Assembly: GCA_011051925.1 (NCBI GenBank) | Contig: DRKE01000220.1 | Span: 1-5,132 of the forward strand | DNA: 5,132 nucleotides | Origin: Deltaproteobacteria bacterium | Lineage (GTDB): Bacteria > Myxococcota_A > UBA9160 > UBA4427 | Direction of reading: 5' to 3' | In this document: one piece after another, positions 1 to 4,894 of the stretch | Numbering within the stretch: position 1 is the stretch's first letter | Layout of the letters: every line of letters starts with the position of its first letter | Position numbers and translations under genes: made by a program | Notes under the pieces: model-generated | The model's database searches: none | Seen by the model: the letters and a program-made list of their open reading frames with translations, nothing else | Told to the model about the DNA's origin: nothing

Positions 1-6
1 GAATCC

Positions 7-1074
7 ATGAGTGCCGCCCCTTCCGTCGAAGCCGTCGAGGATCCCAAGCCCGACGAACCGATCGAAGTCGTCGATGCCAGCTCGAATCTGTGGCGCTGGT
101 GGATCCTGGGCCTCGTCCTGGTCGCGGCGATCGTGGCCGTCGTCTTCGCGACGGGCATCCTTTCGGGCCGTGTCCATACCGACGATGCCTTCGTCGACCT
201 GCCGATGGTCTACGTGGCCAGCCAGGTCACGGGCCGCATCATCGAGATCGCCGTCGCCGAACATCAGCGCGTCGAGAAGGGCGACCTCCTCGTCCGACTC
301 GACCCGACGGAATTCGAGCTCGCGCTCGCGCGCGCCGAGGCCAATCTCTCCTTCGTCCGGAATCGCGCCAGCCAGGCGAGGGCCGCCGCCGCTGCGGCCG
401 ATGCCGAGCGGGTCGCCGCGACGGCCGAGCTCTGGCGGGCCGAACGCGAACTGGAACGGGTGAAATCCCTGCTCGCGAGCAATAGCGCCAGCCAGAGCGA
501 CTTCGATCTGGCGCGTACCGCCTACCAGAGCGCCCAGGCGCGGGTCCGCGCCCTCGAGCTCCGCGCCGAAGCCGAACTCGCCCTGATCGAGGACGATGCC
601 CAGATCCGGCAGGCGGAAGCGGAAAAGCGCGCTGCCGAACTCGATCTGGAACGAACCCGGGTCCGCGCCCCCGTTTCCGGAACGATCGGCCGACGCAGCG
701 TCGAGGTCGGCACCGTCGTCAGTGCGGGCCGCCCTCTCCTCGCCCTGGTGTCGGACGAGGAAATCTCCGTGATGGCCAATTTCAAGGAGACGCAACTGGC
801 CGGGATCGAGATCGGCTCCCCCGCCGAAGTCACGATCGATGCCTTCCCCGGCGTCGTCTGGAGTGGACGGGTCGATTCCTTCTCGCCAGCCACGGGAACC
901 CAGTACGCCCTGCTCTCTCCCGAACCCGCGGCGGGCAACTTCACGAAGGTCGTCCAGCGCATCCCCGTGAAGATCGTGCTCGACCCCGTTCCCAAGGAGG
1001 GCGAAGCGCCGGGCGACGAGGGCCTCGCGCTCGCCGCCGGCTTGTCCGCGGAAGTCTCCATCGCGATCGAGTAG
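7..1074 (+). CDS. emrA: EmrA-like membrane fusion protein (HlyD family) of a drug efflux pump
   Basis: This 355-residue protein is the periplasmic adaptor that would link an inner-membrane EmrB-type pump to an outer-membrane TolC-type channel. Residues 1-28 are an acidic, Pro-rich cytoplasmic tail, and about 29-53 form one membrane anchor starting LWRWWILGLVLV. The first half of a biotinyl-lipoyl domain lies at about 67-100 (ASQVTGRI, then KGDLLVRLDP). An Ala/Glu/Arg-rich coiled-coil hairpin fills about 103-215. The second lipoyl half is at 216-249 (RVRAPVSGTIG). A beta-barrel follows from about 252, with NFKETQL (258-264) and the EmrA hallmark AGNFTKVVQRIPVKI (309-323). It is slightly shorter than E. 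coli EmrA (390 aa). The stop is 14 nt before the emrB-like start, so the two are almost certainly one operon. Only 6 nt lie upstream, so its promoter and ribosome binding site cannot be judged. The symbol is a family-level assignment; the pumped substrate is unknown. Confidence 0.93.
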   Translation: MSAAPSVEAVEDPKPDEPIEVVDASSNLWRWWILGLVLVAAIVAVVFATGILSGRVHTDDAFVDLPMVYVASQVTGRIIEIAVAEHQRVEKGDLLVRLDPTEFELALARAEANLSFVRNRASQARAAAAAADAERVAATAELWRAERELERVKSLLASNSASQSDFDLARTAYQSAQARVRALELRAEAELALIEDDAQIRQAEAEKRAAELDLERTRVRAPVSGTIGRRSVEVGTVVSAGRPLLALVSDEEISVMANFKETQLAGIEIGSPAEVTIDAFPGVVWSGRVDSFSPATGTQYALLSPEPAAGNFTKVVQRIPVKIVLDPVPKEGEAPGDEGLALAAGLSAEVSIAIE

Positions 1075-1088
1075 TCGGGTAGACGACG

Positions 1089-2660
1089 ATGACCGATCTC
1101 ACCAGCGAAGAGGAGTACAAGCTCGACTTCCGACGCCTGCTGATCGTCTTCTCGGTCATGCTCGCCGTCCTTCTCGAGATCATCGACACGAGCATCGTGA
1201 ACGTCGCCCTGCCGACCATGATGGGGAATCTCGGCGCCAGCCTCGACGAGGCCGACTGGGTCATCACGGGCTACATCGTCTCGAACGTGATCATCATTCC
1301 GATGACCGGCTGGATGGCCGGTCGTTTCGGTCGGAAGCGCTATTTCATCACGTCGATCCTGATCTTCACGGCCGCCTCGCTTCTCTGCGGCCTCTCGACC
1401 AGCGTCGACGAACTCGTTTTCTGGCGGATCGTCCAGGGCCTCGGCGGCGGCGCGCTCGTCGCGACTTCCCAGGCCATCCTGATCGAAGCCTTTCCGCCCT
1501 CCAAGCAGGGCATCGGTCAGGCGATCTTCGGTGTCGGCGCGATGATGGGCCCGAGCATCGGACCGACCCTGGGAGGCTGGCTCACCCAGGAATACTCCTG
1601 GCATTGGATCTTCTTCATCAATGTTCCGCTCGGGCTCCTCGCCGCCTTCCTCTGCTTGACCGCCCTCGTCGACCCGCCCCATGCGCGACGCAACGTGGAC
1701 CTGCGAATGGATTGGCTCGGCATGTTCCTGTTGGTGGTCGGAATCGGCGCCCTCCAGACGATGCTCGAACAGGGCGGCAGCAAGGACTGGTTCGAGAGCG
1801 AGCGGATCCGCTGGCTCGCCGTCGCCGCCGTGTTCGGCATCGGGGGTCTCGTCTACCGATCACTCACGACGGAACATCCGATCGTCGATCTCCGGGTGCT
1901 TCGCCGTCCCTCGCTCGCGATCGGCTGTGCCCTCGGCCTGTTGATGGGGCTCGGCCTCTACGGCAGCGTCTTCCTCTTTCCGGTCTATGCCCAATCGCTC
2001 CTCGGCTGGCCCGCCTTCAAGTCGGGCCTCGCCAACCTGCCCTCGAGTCTCTCGACGGCGATCATGATGGGCTTCGTCGGCCGTCTGATCTGGCGCGCCG
2101 GTCCCCGGCCGATCTTCATCTCGGGCATGGGCATCATGATCGTCGCTCTCTTCATGATGAGCCGATGGACCCTCGCCGCCGGGTGGGCCGAGATCATCCC
2201 GCCCCAGATCCTGCGTGGCGTCGCGATGGGCGCGATGTTCGTCCCCCTTTCGACGGCCACGCTCCGCTCGCTCCCCGGGCCCCTGATCGCCAAGGGGGCC
2301 GGTCTCTACAACCTCTTCCGCCAACTCGGCGGCAGCCTCGGTGTCGCGATCCTCGCGACGACCCTCGACCATCGGACCGACGTCCATCGCTTCGGACTCG
2401 CCGACCAGATCAGCCCCCTCGATCCCGTCGCCACCCAGACCCTCGAGCAGATGACCCGGGGATTCGTGGCTCGGGGTCTCGATCTCGAGTCGGCACGCCT
2501 CGCCGCCATGGGGGTTCTGGACCGCATGCTCGATGCGCAGGCCGCGATGGAGGCGTTCAACGACATCTACTCGCTGGTCTGCGTGATCTTCATCCTGATG
2601 CTTCCGCTCGGCATGCTGATCGCCCGGCATGCACCCGGAAAATACGCGCCCATCGAATGA
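1089..2660 (+). CDS. emrB: EmrB/QacA-type (DHA2) major facilitator drug:H+ antiporter
   Basis: This 523-residue integral membrane protein is a proton-driven multidrug exporter of the DHA2 family, whose members have 14 membrane helices. E. coli EmrB is 512 aa, so the length fits. Visible motifs are D1 in helix 1 (IDTSIVNVALP, 32-42), motif A in the helix 2-3 loop (GWMAGRFGRKR, 74-84) and motif B (RIVQGLGGGAL, 113-123). The antiporter motif C is at 148-165 (GVGAMMGPSIGPTLGGWL). NVPLG (178-182) and NLFRQLGGSLG (408-418) are also typical. In motif A the usual acidic residue is Gly78, a common DHA2 variant. Residues 425-490 are a polar stretch that would be the last large periplasmic loop before helix 14 (about 493-512). 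It follows emrA by 14 nt with only a weak Shine-Dalgarno (GGGTAG-like), so translation may depend partly on the upstream gene. The substrate is not predictable. Confidence 0.95.
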   Translation: MTDLTSEEEYKLDFRRLLIVFSVMLAVLLEIIDTSIVNVALPTMMGNLGASLDEADWVITGYIVSNVIIIPMTGWMAGRFGRKRYFITSILIFTAASLLCGLSTSVDELVFWRIVQGLGGGALVATSQAILIEAFPPSKQGIGQAIFGVGAMMGPSIGPTLGGWLTQEYSWHWIFFINVPLGLLAAFLCLTALVDPPHARRNVDLRMDWLGMFLLVVGIGALQTMLEQGGSKDWFESERIRWLAVAAVFGIGGLVYRSLTTEHPIVDLRVLRRPSLAIGCALGLLMGLGLYGSVFLFPVYAQSLLGWPAFKSGLANLPSSLSTAIMMGFVGRLIWRAGPRPIFISGMGIMIVALFMMSRWTLAAGWAEIIPPQILRGVAMGAMFVPLSTATLRSLPGPLIAKGAGLYNLFRQLGGSLGVAILATTLDHRTDVHRFGLADQISPLDPVATQTLEQMTRGFVARGLDLESARLAAMGVLDRMLDAQAAMEAFNDIYSLVCVIFILMLPLGMLIARHAPGKYAPIE

Positions 2661-2759
2661 ACCCCCGGCTGGCAAGGACGTCGGAAATGGCGCAAATTGG
2701 AATCGATGATGCGATCCGAGCCCATCGTCCATGACGACGACGGCGGCGGTGACACGACA

Positions 2760-2783
2760 ACGAGGCCGACGACGAGGCCAACG
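2760..2783 (+). repeat. 12-bp tandem direct repeat, two copies
   Basis: The unit ACGAGGCCGACG at 2760-2771 is followed directly by ACGAGGCCAACG at 2772-2783, 11 of 12 bases identical. It sits in the untranslated leader of the first lipoprotein gene, 18 nt before its start codon. It may be a simple slippage duplication; two copies are too few to suggest a function. Confidence 0.6.
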
Positions 2784-2786
2784 CAC

Positions 2787-2794
2787 GGGGGGGG
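2787..2794 (+). promoter_or_regulatory. G8 tract acting as Shine-Dalgarno of first lipoprotein gene
   Basis: Eight consecutive G residues followed by ACGACAC and the ATG at 2802 put a purine block 7 nt before the start. That is the correct spacing for a ribosome binding site, and no better one is present. It supports the ATG at 2802 over the upstream TTG. A homopolymer here could vary in length and change translation efficiency. Confidence 0.5.
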
Positions 2795-2801
2795 ACGACA
2801 C

Positions 2802-3116
2802 ATGAAACGTTTCGATGGACGGATCCGGACGCTCTTCTTGATCGCGATCGCGATGGCGATCCTGCCCATGACGGGCTGCGTCTACATGCACGTGAAGGCC
2901 CCGCTCGACACCGATCTCGACCGGACGGAGCTCGGCAGCAAGGTCGGCATGAGCACGGCGCACAGTGTTCTCGGCCTCGTCGCCTGGGGCGATGCCGGGA
3001 CCCAGGCGGCAGCGAAGGACGGCGGGATCACGACGATCCGCCATGCCGATCAGGATCGCTTCGCGATCCTGGGCTTCGTCTACGCCCGCTACCGAACGAT
3101 CGTCTACGGAGATTAG
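2802..3116 (+). CDS. TRL-like family small lipoprotein (first of tandem pair)
   Basis: This 104-residue protein has a lipoprotein signal peptide: Lys/Arg at 2, 3, 7 and 9, a hydrophobic core at about 11-22, and the cleavage box MTGC with lipidated Cys26. Residue +2 is Val rather than Asp, so Lol sorting to the outer membrane is expected. The mature part (about 79 aa) has the features I associate with the TRL-like family (Pfam TRL), whose function is unknown: GSKVG at 45-49, GLVAWGDAG (58-66), then AAAKDGGITTI (69-79), a HAD motif (81-83), AILG (88-91) and the C-terminal TIVYGD. The ATG at 2802 is chosen because it places the signal peptide at the N-terminus and follows a purine tract. The next gene starts 2 nt after the stop and encodes a paralogue. 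It could be an envelope stress or structural lipoprotein, but no role can be assigned. Confidence 0.85.
   Translation: MKRFDGRIRTLFLIAIAMAILPMTGCVYMHVKAPLDTDLDRTELGSKVGMSTAHSVLGLVAWGDAGTQAAAKDGGITTIRHADQDRFAILGFVYARYRTIVYGD
3108..3111 (+). promoter_or_regulatory. Shine-Dalgarno of second lipoprotein, inside the first gene
   Basis: GGAG spans the last Gly and Asp codons of the upstream gene (TAC GGA GAT TAG) and lies 7 nt before the GTG at 3119. This decides the GTG start and implies that the two lipoproteins are translated from one message. Confidence 0.65.
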
Positions 3117-3118
3117 TC

Positions 3119-3451
3119 GTGCGACGGCGGATCTTCGTGATGGCCGTGGCCCTCGTGACGCTGGTCCTCGTGGGCTCGGGTTGTGTCTCGGGCGCGATCT
3201 ACTCGCATACGACGGTTCCCCTCGACGTGAACTTCGAGGGTGCCCCCCGCGCGTCCGATCATCGCGGCCCTTCGTGGAAGACGCTCTCGATCCCGATCTA
3301 CTATGGCCGACTCCGCTTCGACTGGGGCAGTACGGCCATCGCCGACGCAGCCCGGCGCGCGGGGATCGAGACCGTGCAGTATGCGGATCTCGAAACGCTG
3401 TCCGTGCTCGGCGTCTGGACCCAGCGGACGATCCATGTGTACGGGGAGTAG
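3119..3451 (+). CDS. TRL-like family small lipoprotein (second of tandem pair)
   Basis: This 110-residue protein starts at a GTG 2 nt after the first lipoprotein's stop. RRR at 2-4, a hydrophobic core (5-18) and the box GSGC give a lipidated Cys22; +2 is Val, so outer-membrane placement is likely. It is a diverged paralogue of its neighbour. Both have Tyr28, His30 and PLD at 34-36, and their C-terminal halves line up: DWGSTAIADAARRAGIETV here against WGDAGTQAAAKDGGITTI, followed by a shared AD, LG, RTI and VYG(D/E) ending. It differs in the middle, where SIPIYYGRLRFDWG (58-70) replaces the HSVLGLVAWGD segment. I read this as a second TRL-like subtype. The signal sequence is slightly off consensus (Gly at -3). 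Function unknown; the pairing suggests that the two act together or form a hetero-oligomer, which is inference. Confidence 0.8.
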   Translation: MRRRIFVMAVALVTLVLVGSGCVSGAIYSHTTVPLDVNFEGAPRASDHRGPSWKTLSIPIYYGRLRFDWGSTAIADAARRAGIETVQYADLETLSVLGVWTQRTIHVYGE

Positions 3452-3460
3452 GCCGTAGCG

Positions 3461-3478
3461 GATCGCCCATCGGGCATC
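3461..3478 (+). other. Short hairpin between lipoprotein pair and oxidoreductase
   Basis: GAT-c-GCCC, loop ATC, GGGC-ATC forms a 7-bp stem with one bulged C and a 3-nt loop. It starts 9 nt after the second lipoprotein's stop and ends 7 nt before the GGAGG of the next gene. No T run follows, so it is not a classical terminator. It might protect the 3' end or modulate read-through, or be chance in GC-rich DNA. Confidence 0.3.
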
Positions 3479-3485
3479 GCAATCC

Positions 3486-3490
3486 GGAGG
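3486..3490 (+). promoter_or_regulatory. Ribosome binding site GGAGG of the LLM oxidoreductase
   Basis: A perfect GGAGG lies 4 nt before the GTG at 3495. It is the strongest Shine-Dalgarno in the window and supports that start, although the spacing is a little short. The rival in-frame GTG at 3552 has only AAAGGA at 3536-3541, 10 nt upstream. Confidence 0.6.
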
Positions 3491-3494
3491 CCAC

Positions 3495-4616
3495 GTGCGG
3501 GCCCGCAAGTCCAGCGCCGCGGCGTGGCCGCGGCGAAAGGATGGAATCGGAGTGGAAGCCGGAATCGCGCTCGCGACCAGTCCCGCGTCGTGGAAGGCCG
3601 TGAAGCGTGCCGAGGAGCTGGGCTTCTCGCACGCGTGGTTCTATGACACCCAGCTCCTGAACGCCGACGTCTTCATCGCCATGACCCAGGCGGCCATGAA
3701 GACCGAGCGCATCCATCTCGGGACCGGCGTCCTGATTCCGTCGAACCGGATCGAACCCGTCACGGCCAACGCCTTCGCGACCCTGGCGAAGCTCGCGCCG
3801 GGGCGGATCCATTTCGGAGTCGGGACGGGTTTCACGGGACGTCGTACGATGGGCCTCGGCGCTCTCCCCCTGGCGCGAATGAAGACCTACGTCGAGCGCG
3901 TGCAGAGCCTGCTCCGCGGCGAAACCCTCGAGTGGGATTTCGAGGGCAAGCTTCGCAAGATCCGGTTCCTGAATCCGGATTTCGGCCTCATCCACCTCGA
4001 AGACAGGATCCCACTCCACGTCTCGGCCATGGGGCCGAAGGCGAGGCGCCTGGCGGCCGAACTCGGCGGAGGCTGGTTGAATTTCGGAGGTCGGGTCGAG
4101 CCCGCCATCGCCGATCTCGCCGACATGCGATCGGCCTGGGAGAGCGCCGGCCAGGACCCTCCGCTGCACAGTACGCTCTTCACCCTGGGCTGCGTCCTCC
4201 GACCCGGCGAGGCCCTCGACAGCGAACGCGTCCTCGCCCAGGCCGGGCCTCTCGCGACGGTCGCCCTCCATAACATGGTCGAGTCGACCGAGCCGGGAGC
4301 GATGAAGGGTCTGCTTCCGCCGGTGGTCGAAGACGCCCTCGAGCGGTACCGGGAGATCTACCGGACCTACGAACCGGAAGACGCACGCTACCTCACCAAC
4401 CACCGCGGCCACCTGATGTTCCTGCGTCCGGAAGAACGGGCGCTGATGTCGGCCGAGCTGATCGAGGCACTCGTCGATTTCGTGGGACCCCCCGATACGC
4501 TGCGGAGCCGGCTCCGGGCCCTGGCGGAAGCGGGATACTCGCAGGTCGCCATCCAACTGGTGGAACATCACGAGGACGCACTCGAGGAGTGGGCGGAGAT
4601 CTTCGAGGGCGTGTAG
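3495..4616 (+). CDS. LLM class flavin/F420-dependent oxidoreductase (luciferase-like)
   Basis: This 373-residue soluble enzyme belongs to the bacterial luciferase-like TIM-barrel superfamily, which uses FMN or coenzyme F420 for monooxygenation or hydride transfer. The barrel begins at GIALATSPASW (23-33), followed by AEELGFSHAWFYD (39-51). Core signatures are ERIHLGTGVLIPSNR (71-85), the barrel segment LAPGRIHFGVGTGFTGRRTMG (100-120), LRGETLEW (140-147) and IPLHVSAMGPKARRLAAELG (172-191). The C-terminal motif is FVGPPDTLRSRLRALAEAGY (329-348). The conserved GTGF and SAMGP loops line the cofactor site in this superfamily. Residues 1-19 look non-conserved, so the true start may be the GTG at 3552, giving 354 aa beginning MEAGIALATSP. 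The gene lies 43 nt after the lipoprotein pair with its own ribosome binding site. The sequence style resembles proteins annotated as methylenetetrahydromethanopterin-reductase-like; I cannot tell FMN from F420 or name a substrate. Confidence 0.93.
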   Translation: MRARKSSAAAWPRRKDGIGVEAGIALATSPASWKAVKRAEELGFSHAWFYDTQLLNADVFIAMTQAAMKTERIHLGTGVLIPSNRIEPVTANAFATLAKLAPGRIHFGVGTGFTGRRTMGLGALPLARMKTYVERVQSLLRGETLEWDFEGKLRKIRFLNPDFGLIHLEDRIPLHVSAMGPKARRLAAELGGGWLNFGGRVEPAIADLADMRSAWESAGQDPPLHSTLFTLGCVLRPGEALDSERVLAQAGPLATVALHNMVESTEPGAMKGLLPPVVEDALERYREIYRTYEPEDARYLTNHRGHLMFLRPEERALMSAELIEALVDFVGPPDTLRSRLRALAEAGYSQVAIQLVEHHEDALEEWAEIFEGV

Positions 4617-4723
4617 GAAGATCGCAAGACCGCCCGGGTTCCCGGCACCGACGGGCGGCCGGGAGAAGGCCCGACTGGATGCGATGGAAACCGGCATGGG
4701 CCCGGCGTGGACCCGAGCCGCGA
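4617..4723. other. Intergenic region between oxidoreductase and tRNA 3' ends
   Basis: This 107-nt gap separates two convergent genes. It contains one GC-rich hairpin, listed separately, and no supportable coding sequence. Confidence 0.5.
4630..4658 (-). terminator. Possible weak terminator downstream of tRNA-Arg
   Basis: CCGCCCG (4630-4636) pairs with CGGGCGG (4652-4658) across a 15-nt loop. Read on the - strand, the stem is followed by TCTTGCGATCTT, a poor but T-enriched tail, 65 nt beyond the encoded CCA. On the + strand no T run follows, so it is a less likely stop for the oxidoreductase gene. A Rho-dependent end is equally possible. Confidence 0.25.
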
Positions 4724-4800
4724 TGGCGCCCCGGGCAGGACTCGAACCTGCGACCCGCTGCTTAGAAGGCAGCCGCTCTATCCAGCTGAGCTACCGGGGC
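4724..4800 (-). tRNA. tRNA-Arg (anticodon UCU)
   Basis: Read on the - strand, this 77-nt gene folds into a full cloverleaf. The acceptor is GCCCCGG with CCGGGGC (7 bp) and the D stem is GCTC with GAGC around a 9-nt loop. The anticodon stem is GCTGC with GCAGC around CTTCTAA, the variable loop has 5 nt, and the T stem GCAGG with CCTGC encloses TTCGAGT. The discriminator is G and the CCA end is encoded (4724-4726). The anticodon TCT lies at 4764-4766, so it reads AGA and, by wobble, AGG, both rare Arg codons in GC-rich genomes. The gene stands alone, convergent with the oxidoreductase and divergent from the P450. The antisense of this tRNA yields the well-known false peptide GRTRTCDPLLRRQPLYPAELPG-type ORF, which is not a gene. 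Confidence 0.97.
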
Positions 4801-4811
4801 GTATGCCCAAG

Positions 4812-4817
4812 GGTATA
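4812..4817 (-). promoter_or_regulatory. Possible -10 box for tRNA-Arg
   Basis: TATACC on the - strand ends 11 nt before the tRNA 5' end, which would give a leader of only a few nucleotides. No good -35 is seen 16-18 nt upstream. The TATA core is self-complementary and also reads TATAGC on the + strand, so it could serve the P450 direction instead. Confidence 0.35.
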
Positions 4818-4826
4818 GCAGGAACC

Positions 4827-4841
4827 CGTCCGGACCGGACG
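4827..4841. promoter_or_regulatory. 15-bp perfect inverted repeat, possible operator
   Basis: CGTCCGG-A-CCGGACG is a perfect 7-bp inverted repeat around one central base in the tRNA-P450 divergent spacer. It lies 10 nt downstream of the TATA core on the + strand. Size and position suit a dimeric repressor site, but a GC-rich chance palindrome cannot be excluded. Confidence 0.35.
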
Positions 4842-4863
4842 AAGCCCCCCCTTGTCGTGGCGC

Positions 4864-4882
4864 CCATCCGACCGTCCGATGG
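4864..4882. promoter_or_regulatory. 19-bp near-perfect inverted repeat just before the P450 gene
   Basis: The half-sites CCATC-C-GAC and GTC-C-GATGG flank a central C; eight of nine positions pair, and the only mismatch is C against C. The repeat ends 1 nt before the TAGGA ribosome-binding segment and 12 nt before the P450 ATG. It could be an operator of the TetR type often found near P450 genes, or a leader hairpin that masks the ribosome binding site. Confidence 0.4.
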
Positions 4883-4883
4883 T

Positions 4884-4887
4884 AGGA
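4884..4887 (+). promoter_or_regulatory. Ribosome binding site of the P450 gene
   Basis: AGGA with a 7-nt spacer to the ATG at 4895 supports that start codon. Confidence 0.5.
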
Positions 4888-4894
4888 TCTCCCC

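Larger units (their letters stand above)
2661..2801 (+). other. Non-coding gap before the lipoprotein pair
   Basis: This 141-nt spacer separates the efflux operon from the lipoprotein genes and probably carries the promoter for the latter. I found no convincing -35/-10 pair, no sigma-54 site and no strong hairpin with a T run after the emrB stop. It holds a 12-bp tandem duplication and a G8 tract, listed separately. An in-frame TTG at 2697 would extend the downstream ORF by 35 residues (a TTRPTTRPT-type stretch). That extension would bury the signal peptide, so I treat the region as untranslated. Confidence 0.5.

Noticed and set aside
522..1682. A 386-codon open frame on the - strand across the emrA-emrB junction
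   Set aside because: Antisense to two well-supported genes, charged low-complexity translation, no ribosome binding site or domain; a shadow of biased codon use.
2697..2801. TTG start extending the first lipoprotein by 35 residues
   Set aside because: The extension is charged and repetitive and would place the signal peptide 35 residues inside the protein. The ATG at 2802 has a purine tract at the right distance.
1860..4697. A 945-codon open frame on the - strand spanning several genes
   Set aside because: It lies antisense to five recognisable features, including most of emrB, both lipoproteins and all of the oxidoreductase. Its translation is low-complexity Arg/Gly/Asp/Glu-rich with no domain. 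Such frames arise when strongly G/C-ending codons remove stops from one antisense frame.
4724..4800. tRNA-Arg as an integration site for a mobile element
   Set aside because: No integrase gene and no second copy of the tRNA 3' end were seen in the window; the sequences on both sides look alike in base composition.
2802..4800. Functional link between the TRL-like genes and the tRNA, given that the family was named, as I recall, for a tRNA-associated locus
   Set aside because: The tRNA is over 1.2 kb away, on the opposite strand, with the oxidoreductase gene between; proximity here is most simply coincidence.
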